The position numbers and the translations under genes are program-made. A DNA stretch of 64,000 bases from Neelides folsomi (taxonomy: Eukaryota > Arthropoda > Collembola > Neelipleona > Neelidae), in NCBI GenBank assembly GCA_034687125.1, contig JAQGBZ010000004.1, positions 496,001 through 560,000 on the forward strand, written 5' to 3'. This document shows positions 13,501-28,500 of the stretch, piece by piece (the stretch's first letter is position 1; each line of letters opens with the position of its first letter). Under the pieces are notes generated by a model. That model ran no database searches, was not told the origin of the DNA, and saw only the letters and a program-made list of their open reading frames with translations.

Positions 13501-16500
13501 TCTTTCCCTTTCTTTACATTTCACAAAGAACTTTTAAAAAATATCACGTTTTCTTATTTCCGCTTTCAATCGACATCCTTTATTAACATTTCACATTCCT
13601 CTCTTTTTCACTTTATAATCAAAATTCCTGGTTTTTCAAAAAAAAAATCAACCAATCCATGCTTGAATAAAATGTCTGAATCTGTAAATTTAAATAAAAT
13701 CTGCATACATAAAAATGCAAATTCATGAACTATTAATTTTGCATGTCAAATATAACAGATTTTTTAAGAATATAAATCATGTAAGAAAAAAATGCTTTAA
13801 AAATGTCTTTTTTACATGGCTAATAAAAGGATGTCATTATTATCTGAAGAGTGCAAATGAAAAAAAGAAACAAGGATAAAAAAGAAGGATAAAAAAGTAG
13901 GAAGTGAAAGGAGTTGATGAGAGGGGTTGAACGGATTCTGTTAACAGATGATTGATTTGATTGATGAACCAAAGGCCGAGAAGGAAGGACTAATGAATTT
14001 TCTGTCTCTTAGACGTTGAATCTGATGAAGAATCGGTTCCTCAACTTCCCAAAGGCCGTCCTTCACTTGAGGTTTCTCTCCTGGCTCTTCCTCGGCGGTT
14101 GCTCCATGGAAAGAGTTCCCATCGACTGGCCAGCCGGTGCTGGACCACTTCAAATGAACCAGATGGACTTGTCCGAAAATTTCTACCAAGTGAGTGAGAA
14201 TTGAAAAGCTGTTTTCTCCACTCGGTTCCTCATATCATCCATTTGGACAGTTGGGATGTTCCAATCTAAAGCATTTTATTCTCATATTCTTTTACTATCC
14301 CTATCATACACCATATATCCTGTATATTCATATAGCTCATATAAAAGCTAGTATTATAGCCCATATGAAAACCATATGAAAGCTTGTATGAAAGCTTCAT
14401 AAACTCATACAGATATTATTTGAGATATGATTCAATGAAGAAAATGAAGATGTGAAGGAGAATGAGGGAGAATGAAGGAGAGAAAACATGAGAGATTCTC
14501 CCAGTAGACAATCACATCTTACTTAACTCCCCAATCCCATATGACAGTTGACATGACAAGAGACGGGAGTTCTATGTGTCTTCTCCCTTTGATTCTTTCT
14601 GTTCTTTGGTCCTTTTCTTTTCTTTGGAATTGATGCGGGTGGGGAATAAAAGGGGAGAGCTAATGTTATTATAATTTTCCAGATTTGGCCATCAAAACCG
14701 TTCGGTGCTCAACTTACAGTGTTGGATTTAAGTGTGAGCAAAAATTACCTCACGACCCTCCCAGCTGGAGCTTTCCATTCGATGAACATCTTCCGACTCT
14801 CTTTGGGTTTTAATCGGATCCAAATGATTGATCTTGGAGCTTTCGAGACCTTGGAAGATTCGCTCAAGTATCTTAATCTGGAGAATAACAAGTTGAGGGC
14901 CGTCCCGTGGAAGGCATTTGCCAATTTAACGTCCCTCATGCATCTTTACCTGGGATCGAATCTCCTCCATGATGAGGAAGTGGGAACTCCAGAAGGTAAA
15001 TATACATACTTAATTACCATCACTCTTTATTCTTATTCTTGCCCTCTTTACTTTTTAGTAGCTTTTATTTGACTCTCGAGAGGGTAGTTGAAACATTGGT
15101 TCATTTCGCTTCGATTAAATGAGGTCGAGGAGATATATTATGTACTATTTATATAAATATTATACCCCTGAATGGAAGGGGCAGAAGAAGCTCTGAATTT
15201 ATATATCCCTATAATCTCCCACTTAAAACCCCATCAAATTCTTCATTTCCTAATTTATAATCCCCATTAATGACACGCATACTCTCCAATTAATTCCTCT
15301 AATTGTCTTCTAATGAACTTCCAAAAATTAAACAAAGAACTTCAAACTTCAAGTCACAATGTTTTTGAATGAACGAATTTCCACATTGGTTCATCTGTCA
15401 ATAAAAAACCGTAAATTTTAAATTATAGATAAATATTAATATAATCATTTATCTGTCGAGTTTAAAAATTTGCTAATTTGAAACACTTTATTGCTTCAAT
15501 TAATCATTTACTACAATATTTTTATTACTTTTATGTAAATACACATACATACCTATACAGACACATTTAACCATCTGTACAGTGTGAGCCATAAGTTGCT
15601 TTCTTTTTTAAATAAACGATCGTATAAAAAATTATCTACTAAATATAGTACGTATTTTTTTAATTTGACCATATTTGATTAATTCAGTGAATTGAGTGAA
15701 AAATGTGAAATACTAAAAGTTGCGATATAAGAAAAGAAGCACAAGGTTTGAATTTGATTGAGCTACTTAAAAAAAGATGCTTAATATAATAAGGAAAAGT
15801 TTTTGTATCCAGGTGGTATAAAAGTTGAAGGAGTGAAATGTGGGCGTCAGACTATTAGGAGTCTTCCCGAGGTGTTGAATGGACCTTTTTCCTTAAAGGT
15901 GGAGAAATGGCATTAGAGCAGATGTCAGGGTGGATTAGCTCTAGAAATTATTCAGAACCTGAATTTATTACCAAACTTTTTCTTCCAAGATTATTTATAC
16001 GGGAGGAGGGCAGTGGGAATCTTTGTGACTTTTAATGTCAAAGATTTATCTCTTCGGTTGGGCCGTATATTAACTCCATCATCGTACCTTTTTATCCACT
16101 CTTTTATACCCAACCTTGTTTTGCTTTCTTCTCCAAACTTTCCCAAAGAATACATATGAGAATCTCTTCGCTCAAGACATTCACATGCGTGGAAGGTGCG
16201 GGAATGTGTATCATCCAAGTCCCTATGAATTCTTAATATTGACAGACACCTCGAGAGGAAAACTTTCCTCTTCCCCATATCTGAAGAGTGGTGAAAAGAA
16301 TGCGAATAAGGGGATTAGACTTTCAGATTTTCATCTTACATCCTTTTAGGAGCTTTTCGGTCAAATGGGCGATCCCATAATCAAAACATGTACGGACGTC
16401 TAATCCCACTTGTGGTTGTTTATTCCAATCAAAATTCCTTTCACTGGGAATTTAAACACTTTTAAACACTTTTAAATCTCCATCAGATTAGCTAATTACA

Positions 16501-19500
16501 CCTTACGTCAATCTCAAGGTAGAAAATTTCAAACTATGAGAAACTTCATGCTTTACACTTTCAATATTAAATAATGACTAATAACACACCGAATAATTAA
16601 AAACTCATTATGGGAGAATGGAAAGAGTTAAACATGAGAAGTTTCAATTCAAAACTGATTTATACAAAAATCGTTTTAAAAATTATACACTTTCACTTTA
16701 ATTATTTCAATGCGCCAGTAAGTTAATTAAATTATAATTATAATATTCATTGAAAAGTTTATTTATTTTAGACTTCTGGTATAAATAATTTTATTAAATT
16801 ATTTATGTATTTGCATCTGTAAATAAATCAAATTAAAGTATAAAATATCAAATTATTTACTTTTTCTTTTTAAAGTGTAATCTGAGCGTAACATTAAATT
16901 CTCCTGAGACACTTTTAGAAAGCTCTTCACATGCATAATAAACCAATGGGATTTCTATCAGTATGCTAATGTTTGATGATGGTGATGGCTATCAAGATGG
17001 CTATCAAGAGAGCAATTGCAAAGCGATAACGCCTTCTATGACCCTTAATGCACAAGCCCCAACCTTTGGTTCAACCAAGTCCCAGAATGACAAAGAACTT
17101 TGACTCGCTGGTCATTAACATTATAATGTAAATTGGCCTTATGGCAAAAGAGGGAAAAGACCTTCACACTTGACCGTTCAGTAATTGGGAGGGAATTATT
17201 AGATACACGAGGGATTTGGGAAATTGGAAAATTACTAAGCCAAAGACCGTTGTAAAGGGTTAATGTTTAAACCCCAAGAAATATATTAGCGAATTAGGTG
17301 AACATGACGAATCAATAGGATTATAATGTTCTCATAATATGCAATTAAATCCGCATTAAACTTAAGATACGACGCAATGAAACTATGAACTATACACAAT
17401 ATAATCTCGTATCTACTATATTTCAAGCCTATGTTATACTAGAGTAATTATAAGTATACTATAATTATTATAGTACAGGGTGATCCAAGTAAATCGTAAT
17501 TAGTACACTATATAATATATGTGGGATACTTTACATATAAATAGTATACTACCTATTCCAATAGAGATTCTTATGGTGTACCTGTATTAAATTCTTGCCA
17601 TGTATGAACCTCTAATTTGGTTTATTTTCACGCAGGGCCAGACTGCAAATTAACGTATTTGGGGTTGAATGGAAATCAGCTGAGCCGCGTTCCCCGGCGG
17701 CTCATGTCCCGCTGTTCCCATTTGTTCCATCTCAACCTCGGCTACAATCAAATTGGACATTTGGACGATTTAGCACACCTCTATGCTCGGGGGAGGAAGC
17801 TGAAGAATCTGAGCACACTCATCCTTAGGAACAATCCGATCAGGAGCGTCGGGTACAATCCAACGAATCAACATCATCGCCGCCCCGAAGACCATCAGCT
17901 TCCTCTCGTCCGCTCCACAAATTCGGATGGAGCTCCAGATCCCACCCGGAACTCAACCAAGCCCTCGGGCGGGATTGGTAATGGGATAAGCAGTGAGGAA
18001 AGTGGACCTCAGACTTCCATCACTTCCGAACCAGACTTGCCCATTCGCCCTGCCGAAACCCGGAATGTGTTCCGGAGCGAAGTGTTTCCCAATTTGCGGG
18101 AGCTGAGCTTGTCCTTTTGTCAGCTATCCGGAGAGCTAGAGGCTTTTCCCTCTTTGCCTTTGACCACTCTGGAAGTGAGCATGGGACTAAAAAGCGCCAC
18201 AACTCTTGGATCGACAATTTTTCACGCACTTCGGAACCTCGAATGGCTCGCTTTGGATCACAACAGTCTCCAACATTTGAGGTTATTTTATTATGCATTT
18301 ATTAGAAACATTTCACAAATGACTCTTCAGACTCTTAATTTTGCGAATTTGCAAAATTTGACTAAAATAACTTTTTGCTCTCTATGAGGCATAATATTCA
18401 TAAATGATTACGCAATCAACTAGGGACAGATGGAATGATTTCATGAGTAATAAATGAATTAAGTAAAAATATTGAAGCAGAAAAGAATTAAAGTAAAAAT
18501 GTTGGAACAAATTTTTGGAGTGATAATTTGAGATTTTGGTTCATTGAAGTGGTAAGTGAAATAATGTCCAACTTTTTTCGACACTTTCAATTCCTCTTTC
18601 ATAAATAAAAGAGGAGCGTGTTTGGAAAGTGGGATCGGAGGAGTTTAAGGAGACAATGGCACGACCTGGCAACTCAAAACTTTTCTCTTTGGTTCCTCAT
18701 TTACCTCACTTTTTTTTATTTCCCGTGAGTTTGGCCAAGGACTTGAGCTGCGAGTCAAGAGTCAGATTTAAGAGTAAGTTTCAAACCGTCCGTGGAGGAA
18801 GGTAAATGCAAATGTCTTTTTGAGTCGAAGACGGAAGTCTTTCCCCATTTTTTTAAATGGAGAAATGGCGTTTCCCAACTTTTTCCCTTTGTTCTAAAAT
18901 GCTTTTTAATGTTTTATTCACGGGTTTATAGAGAGAGTTCCCTTCAGTCTCCCTCGGCTTACCTTCTTGTCCTATTGGAAGGAATTTGAGCTGAAGGATT
19001 CCCTCTGTTGAAGGACTCTTTACAAACTTTTTCCTCCTCCTTCTCTCCACTTTATCCCGCCGAGACACTTTTTTTGCATACGGACCCAATCCCATTCCAA
19101 ACCCATTTAATGACATTCAGATTCCGAATTGAAGAGGAGGTGAAGGATGGGTGGGGAGAGTTAATGTCATTTGTCCTCAAAGAAAGTTAAACTTGGAGTG
19201 AAGGACTGAATTAAGGGTATGAAGGAAACCTATGCATTAGCTATGGGAAAAACCCTTTTAAAACATCATCTCATCTCTCAGTAGTTAAATCTTTCATATG
19301 ATTACATTAGGCAGGATGAAAGCCCTCGTAGAATATTATTACATTACTTCTTAGGGGTTGTTCATTCAGAGTTTAAATCCATTCCTCCTTTACTTTTTCT
19401 CCTTTACTTTTTGGAGTGTTTGAGTCCAACACAACATTTTTTCTTAAATCCAAGACTTTCATGTTATTTATGCTCAAATAGCCTTCCCGGCTTCTATCTC

Positions 19501-22500
19501 TTTACGCTCTTTTCATTTCATCTCTCGGGAAATTTTTCCCTTTATTCCCACGCATACAATCTTATTGTTACAATATGGGAAATGGAGAGGCCAATTCAAT
19601 AAAAATAAAGTTATTTGTTTGACCATTTCTGTTCAACGGTAAAACTCATGGATAAATGGGTTAAAAACATAGCGTTTGTTCAATAACTTCAATAGCCTCA
19701 ATAGAATTTCAATTTTAATAATTTACCATTTATCATGATCAAAATGATCATAAATTCATGTAAAGAAATTGTAAAATAAATTATAGATTTTATGTAGATT
19801 AAATATTGTATAATACTTAGGAAAATCTTCTCAAGTTTCTTTTTTTTAATTTACCATTTTTATGTAAAGGCCAGTTTGTTTTTTTCTCTATTCAAAATAT
19901 CTGCACATGATAAAGTCAAAGACCTCACATAAAGTATTATGATTTATTCATGTGCAATTTTCCAAGAAAAGTATGAAGGAAAGTTTACTTAATAGAAAAA
20001 AGTTTAAATCGAAGAATTTAACCAAAAAAACTCTTGAATTGTTGGAAATTGGACAAAACTTACAAGCATAAGTATGTGGACTTAACCACCCCAAATCATT
20101 TTCTTATATGACTTGCTTTTTTCCGTAAGACTTACGAATATGTATACACACATCAACCATCTTGGGAAAGTCCATAACTAACGCATAATTTTCCAAACTT
20201 AACTTTTCCCTCTTAACTTACGCCATGGCGTAAGTATTCACCAGAAGTGGACAAGTATTTTAAATGAGGTGATTTGCTCCATTCTTAATAATTTAAACTT
20301 TTTGAATTAATAATGAATTCATTGTCAAAACTCTCCGTTCTTACTCCCAAAACTCCCTTTTATTGAATTCCGATGACAGGAAAATTAACCAAGCTCTTAA
20401 ATCCATTAGCATATTACATCCCATTAAATCTCCTTAATTAAATTTTAATTAAACTTTAATAAAATTTTAAATTCACAATCCTTATTCAACCAATATAAAA
20501 TACTGAGCTCAGTAGCTTCAAGTAAAATACGTATCTACAATAGGGCCATATGTATAGAGAGGGCAATAAATTGCTTTCTTTTTTAAATACACAATTGTAT
20601 AAAAAGAAAGCAGTTTATGGCCTACCCAGTATAAAGTATAAGCATGAAAGAGTCATTTAGTTAAATTGGAATGAATGAAACATGTTCATTTTGGCTCATT
20701 ATTTCTCGACAGTGACTACACCTTCTACTCGAATCGGAAGTTGAGCTACGTGAATTTGGAATGGAACCGCATCGGAGGTCTCCCGCCGCAGATGTTCCAT
20801 CCCGACATCCACCAGTCCATTACTCACCTCAGGCTCTCTCATAACCGCATCGAGACAATCCTTGCCGAGTCGTTTCTCTCCTTCCCAGCCATCAATCTGG
20901 ACCTGAGTTACAACTCAATCCATACCCTCGAACGCGGGGCTTTCTCTCCCGCTTCAGCTGCTCTGACGAAGAAGGCCGGTGCAGCGGCGATGTCGGCCGC
21001 CTCCGCACCCACAGAACCCGAAGACAGGAGCCCTAATGAAATCCCGGCCACGTCCTCGTACTTCGCAGCCAATCAAGGCCACTCCGAGTCCCAATTCGGC
21101 CTCAATTTGTTCTTGGGCCACAATCGGCTGTCGAGTGTTCGGGCTGGTGCTTTTTCCCAAGAGCGGTTCGCAGCCATTGACCTCAGCTGGAACCAACTGA
21201 GCTACTTCAGTTTCGAGGCCTTTGGGCTGGAAGCGACCGTGGGCGGCCTCAATCTCAGCCACAATTCCATCGAGCGGATGGCGCGGGACTACAAACGGCG
21301 GTTTTTCCATCTCAAGTTCCTCGACCTTTCCTTCAATCGGATCACGAACAAAGGGATGGGACTGGGCGGATGGCTCTGTGTCACAAATCTCCTCGACTTT
21401 TCTCATAATCGGATCGACAGGGTGGAGGCAAAGCTCTTTCCAGCCAATTGCTCCGTAAAGGTACTTATATTCATTTAGACTTCAATCTATCACTTATATA
21501 TTTCAGTTTAAACCATTTATATAAATATAATGTATTTATGTATCTTATATAATATAGTGTATTTATATATCTTATATAAAATATAGAAGTTATATAAGTT
21601 TTGTAATCTTATTATGGGACAATTGTACCGTTTTATAATGTTACATATAAGGGAAATACGACTGCGTGTTTAGGATGTTTATTTCATTTTTCAAATTTAT
21701 CTGCAGAAGGCCCATGGGGGAATTTCACATTTTGTTTCGGGATTTTCTTATCAAGGACTTTAATCATTTTAGTTATAAATAAATTACGTTTATGGATGTT
21801 ACAAGTTGGTACACGGTTTATTTTATTCATTAACTTTAACCAAATTAATTAAATTACTCGGCCTCTTTTTAAATTAAAGACCTCAATTTCATGGCTGAGC
21901 AAATTAATAATTTATTTATTTTATATTTTATTCATGATTAGTGGCAAAGAGCCAACATGCAATGTTTAGGTATTTTGTTCATTTATCTTAAATATGCTTT
22001 ACAGCATTTCAAATTCACAAATTCATTTGACACAGTCACACATACACAATACACATAGGTACATGTTTGTATTAATATAGAAGTGAAGCAGAAAGTTGAT
22101 ATGAATATGATTCATTCCTCAAAATGAACATGGAGAAAGCGTGATGGTTGAATTAAAAATGATTTAGTAATTGAATCCTGTACTTTTTATTTATTTAGAG
22201 TATATTTCATACCTAGTATACATTCATTTACCTGTATTGTATGATTTGTATGTACAAAATGTGTACAAGTACACACATGGTTTAACATTAGAAACTTTTA
22301 TTCTTTTAGGAGTTGAATTTGGGTTCAAATTCTATCACGACTTTAGACCCTGGAAGTTTCACCAACCTGCGTGACTTAACAGTGAGTAATCAATTCAATA
22401 TTGCTTTATAAATTTACTATATGCTACTACTCTATATAGTAATATGTAATCTGAATTCATACAATCTTGCATATAGCTCTGGTACAATAAAACTTAAGAA

Positions 22501-25500
22501 CAATATAAGAACATTCGCGTATGTATTATTACAATAAATAATCAATTTTAGACACTTCAACACAACGAATTAAAAATTGCCTTTATGGCCTTTTAAAACA
22601 CATTTAATAAATGTTTTAAAATTACCCTTAATTAAAATTATTTAGATTGGAGAATACTATGCAATAGCCAAACGGGAAACTGTTATTAAAATGTAATATG
22701 AAAATAATAAAATATTTTAAAATGTTAGTATTAGGAGTGGAAGGATCGAAGGAGTTTAGAGTTTTCCTCCTTTCCAATTTGTCCGTTCGATGGTTGGGTT
22801 GAAGAAAGTTGGGAAATAATGAACCATGAACTGAACCGAGTTGAACTCTATTATAAGTCGTTAGAATACCTCCTTTGCCCAAAAGTTCCAATCTAACGCC
22901 GTTTCCGACCCCTCATCTACAATTTCCCAAAAGCAAAGCCTTTTCTTATATCCAAACCACGTCCTAAGTAGACTAAAATCATAAGTACTATGTATAACAT
23001 TATATAAACTATAACTGTAATATAAACTACCTACGTATTTATACCTATATTATATGGTATATTTATGTATAGAGGTATAACTTATAAGTTTTCTCATATA
23101 TATGATGCTTAAATCGAGTTGTAATCTTAAGGTTCAAGATATTACTTCATCTGGTATATTTTACGCTCAGAATATTGAAGTTAATCATCTCCACAAGACG
23201 AATTTCTTGTCCGCTCAAATTTCATTTTTACTTTTTAGCACACAGCTCAAAATGAATAAATTTAATTAAAAGTCTTTTTCATTATCGAAAGTATTTCAAT
23301 TACACTTTCCCTTTCAAATTATGTTTTGTCGATGAGATACGCATTGGACTCAAGAATAAGTAAAAGTAATCAAATGAGTACAAATTACATTTTTGGGTAT
23401 CTCCAATATACCATACACACAATGTACTGATAAATCATATGTATTGTACATAAATAGCGTACATAAATACGTATCTGTATAATTATGTATAGTATTGTGG
23501 TAAACATAATGTATCTGAATATAGCTGATATTAAATACAAGTTTCATGATTATATTCGACTTTGAATTTAACGATCAAATAATTGGTAAACAATTCTTTT
23601 CATTCACCAGGTCCTTAATCTTGGAGGAAATCAAATATCCCTCTTGCAGCCAATTACCTTTATTCGAAACAACAAACTTCGATCTTTGGACTTGTCAAAG
23701 AACAAAATAAGGTAGGGAAAATCTTTTACAAACTTTTATTGACAAACCGTCTCTTTCTTTCCTGAATGTAAATTTACGTGTTCTCGGTTGGATTTTTGAA
23801 GGTCTTTGCCAAGGGACTCATTGGTTGGAAGCTCCGTGGAGTTGCTGGATTTGAGCTCAAATCAGTTTGTCAACCTACCTGTCGGAGCCTTGTCTCAGGT
23901 GCGTTGATAAATGTGTTAATTATACCTTCTTGTCACATTCTCATTTCATTCGAAAATTTACAACCATTATAAATATTATTTTGTTCTACATATTCATTTT
24001 ACAACATGTAATGATAAATATTTATGTCTGTATGTGTTCAATATGTAACTATATACAGAGTGGGCCATAAGTTACTTTATTTTTTGAATAAACAATCTTA
24101 TAAAAAAGAAAGCAACTTATGGCCCACCTTGTATAATATATTTTGCCAAATAACTTTTATTTTTGCGGAGTCATCCATTTTAATTATGTTATTATTATTG
24201 ATGCGGAAATCGTGAAAAATTGGCAAATGACAAGAAAGAGAAAATATTTTGAAATAATAAGAAAATGTTGTATGTCAGATTGCTCGGCGACTGAAGCGAT
24301 TAGATATGTCGCACAACTCACTGGAGCATTTGGACAGCACAATGTTCGAGTCAATCCCCGGCCTCGTCCACCTCAATCTCTCCACGAACCGACTCAGCAT
24401 TTTGCCAGACAATGCTTTTGCCAATTTGGCCTCACTCCGTGAATTAGACCTGAGCCACAACTTTCTACGGGCTAATTTCAAGGTGAGACTTTTTTCTCTC
24501 CCTCGTACAAGTTGAGGGGAAAGCCAGTACTTACGATTAGTTACAAGATCTCCGGTAAGACTCTCCGGTGATTCCCGGTATCAGCATTCAGGATCGGTAT
24601 CAGGGATGAAGCAAAGGCATTAGATTACTTTTATTTCATTACTTTCTTCCCTCCTTCCCACTAGTCAGATCATAATCCTCTCGCCTTTACTCGATATCGA
24701 AGGATCCTCACGAGTGACACGAGAATTATGTACGCACTTAACCAACTAACTTTCATATACCACAGATACCTATACCAATACATATAAATTTATCTTGTAT
24801 GATACATATAGCTAAATGCTCTTACTTATGTACTTAGCTATGCTAGATATACAAATACTAAACAGTGCAGTAGCTAAAGTATAAGAATTTATATCTTTCT
24901 AATAAGGGGCTTTATTTAACTCTATCGTATACCCTTTTGTAATGCATTGGCATATCTTTTTGCAACAGTGCTAACTTGATCGTGTATAGGTATATCCTAT
25001 ACAGGTAGTAATGTAGTAATGGAATTAGAATTGAACCTTGGGATTTTCTCTAAAGGTATTATTTAGCAGGTATAGGTGAGTTATATAGGAAATTCCATTT
25101 TAAAAATTGAGTAGACTCAAAAGCTCCGCTAATGATTTTTGGAGGAAGGAAATAAAAATGTCGGTTCCCTTCCATGTGTAAATCTTTGATGACCTGACGA
25201 TTTCCCCGACTTGTCTTTCTTCCCTCTTTCACCGCATTCGACCATGATTAGCAGGGGTGGAGGGGAGCGGTGAATTTTGAAATAGGTAATATCCTTTGGA
25301 ATTGGACAGGTTGTCCAGTTCCAATGCCAAGGGAATCATTGAGTATGCATCTAACCTAACCCATGGTCCACGTATGAGTAAAGTGGAAATTAACGGGAAA
25401 AGTCCAAGTATAGAAGGGAGAAGTCCGTGTATTAGATGGGAGAGAAAATTGTATTCGACTCTGCTTTTATCGGACATTTCTCTTTGATAGGAACTCTTCC

Positions 25501-28500
25501 ATTTCCTCCCGAAATTGAAACTTTTACGGCTCGCGAGTTGTGGAATCAAAGTTTTGCCCACGCTGCCGCTTCCGCATTTGGTCTCATTAGATCTCTCCAA
25601 CAACGGAATGAATGAAATCCGACTCCAAAGTTTGGGATCCCTCACGCGGCTACGACACCTTGACCTCACAAGTAATGAATTGACCGGGGCGACGCTGCCC
25701 AGTTGGCAACCGCTTTACAATCTCCTTACACTCAAACTATCAAGGAATCCACTAAAAAGGTGAGGAATTAAATAAATAAAGTTAAATAAGTAAAATTAAG
25801 TAAATAAAGTGAAATAAGTCAAATTAAACAAATAAAGTTAAATAAGTAAAATTAAACAAATAAAGTTAAACAAATGAAATTAAGTAAATATTGTCTTTTT
25901 TCAATCTTAAAAGCTTGAAAGGTTTTTTTATTATTTTTTTTTGCTAAAAGGCATATTTTGTGTTCTATGTAAAATTGATGGTTTGACGCATGAGGGAAAA
26001 GTTTAAAAGTAAAACTTCTCACTTTCCTTTTTTGTCTTTTTAAGCCTTACGAAAGACAGTTTCTACGGACTTGGCCGTCTTGAAACTCTTGAGATTCTCG
26101 AGATGGGTCGACTGGATCGATTTGACTCGGATGTTCTCTCACATTTGACCAATCTTCGAAGCCTTTTTGTTGAGACCTATCCGAATATTGAAAAGTATCG
26201 ATTCCGTCTTGGTAAGGAAAATGCATTTTAACCATAAAATATTTTTCTTCAGTACTTTTCCCCATTAGTCCCATAAAGGTAAGTAAGGAAAAGGAGTTTC
26301 ATATTATATTCATTGAGAGTGAATATGTACACACGTAAATTATTAGGTAATAAATATATGGATCGAATGGATGTATCCATAATAGAATTTATAATAGAAT
26401 GTAAGATTTATCACAGAGGTTGTATGTGAATTAATATAAGATGATTTTTCATAGGGGCTGTTCTCTCGAGCTTGTCTCATCTTGAAGAGTTATTTGTACA
26501 AATCAAGGAACCGACACTTTCCGACCAACTCCTTGGAGGAATCCTTCCCAAATTACGCAAATTAACAATCACAGGGTCTAATTTAAGGCGAATTGAACAG
26601 CACGCCCTCGACGGGCTCCAAAACTGCTTTCACATGGAATTGGCAATTCGTCAAACGTCAATTGAGGAAGTAATTCCTCCAAGGGTATTTGAAGTCCTTT
26701 CTTCCGCTGCTTGGGCTCGGTTGGATCTCTCGCACAATCTGCTCACCTCATTTGACTCAGCTCATCTCTACCCAAATAAAACTGTTTGGTTTTCACAAGG
26801 GACAAAAGTTCTTGAAGGTAATTTTTTAAATCTTAACATTTACCTAATAAAATAATTATACGAAAATAACTATTTTAATTGAAAGATTGATCATCATAAT
26901 TTAAGATTAAAATTAAAATCATACTTACCCAATCTTTTTTTATCATTTTTTAATAAATGTAAGGATAAATACAAAGTAGGTATACCTGTATGAATACAAA
27001 GCTAAATCATAACACTGTGGCAGTGTGTCATATGGTTGCGTCACATTTATTCAATAGGTATATCTGATAAATATAGATGTACTAATTACAGATATATATG
27101 GTATTTATCTTATATGTGATATATTGTATGGTATGTATATGTTATATGAGATTGAAGAATTTGTTAGATATTTTAGTATTAAAACGAGAAATTTTCATTA
27201 AAAGGTTCAAAATGAGAAGTGGATGTGATGAAATGAATCAAATTAGAGAAAGATTTTATGACCCCGTGTATTTATAATGCCCCCATAGTAAAAGGAAGAT
27301 TAGCGAAAGAGAGAGGACGCAGGGGACTTTGGCTTAAGGAGAGTATCACTCACTACATTCAACTCTCCTCTTTGAAATCCCAATTTTCATCAGGCTAATG
27401 GACAGAGTAATCTCGAATAAGACAGGACAGAAACGAAAGACGGCTCAAAAAACTCTGTGAAAACCACTGCGTCAGACTCCAGAATGAAATGAGCCAAATG
27501 GGTGAGTGACAGTCGGAGAGAAAACGAGCCAAATCTTTTTCCAGTTCCAACATTAAATACGATATACATACAATATACCATACATAATATGTATGTATGT
27601 ATCATATATTCCATGCACATTGTATATTATATCCAACATAAGTAAATTTGTACATATAAATTATGTATCTGTACATTTATTTCTATTAACAATTTACATT
27701 GAACTAAAAAGCCAAAAAAGACTTATAGCCAAAAAAGAGACCAAAGTTGGACATTTTGATTTGAGGATGAATTTTGGCCAAAAAGCTTCTGATGATATTT
27801 TACAGGATTTTGTATACTTTATATTTTATATACTTTATATTGTGGATTTTGAAAGTTTCACCTTTAGTTAAGGTCCATAAGTTTTCATATGATGAGGGTT
27901 TGAGAAAGGAGAAGAGAAAGATGAGAGAGCTGAGATAGATGTGGGAAGAAGGAAGCTTCAGACTTCACTCCTTTCATCTCCAGCTCTCTTCGGCCCTGAC
28001 AAGGCCATTCATCATATTATCATACCCATTGCATAACTTCTCCCCAAAGCCTCTTCAACACACTTGTTTTCCGCTCAAAATGGTAGAATTATGAGGCTCG
28101 TAAAACTATTTCAAGCTCATTTCTTTGTTTTATCGCCATCGCCCTCAGATTCTTTCACTTTTCACCCAAGCCCACTTCCTCGCGGCGGAGATTTGAATAA
28201 ATTCAATCCGCCTCCTTTATTCTTTTATTGCTCTCCCCCACTCATCCGCTCTTCAACATTCTTCAACATCTTCAAGATCTTTCATACACTTCCATACGCT
28301 TCCATAGGCAAGGACAAACCCTTGTGGAGGGAAGTAGTGGAGAGAAGTAATGGGGAGGAATAATAGCGATGATGAGACTCCCGCATCTTTCAATCTCAAG
28401 TCCTAATGCAAGCCTTAATGCAATGATCATGGTTGGCTCATGCAGGTGGACTGGTGCTGGAAGGAAACGACTGGGCTTGTGACTGCGACCTCGTTTGGAT

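Noticed and set aside
20954-21406. 150-codon minus-strand ORF over LRR exon 7
   Set aside because: It is a shadow of the GC-rich plus-strand LRR exon, whose repeat pattern is unmistakable.
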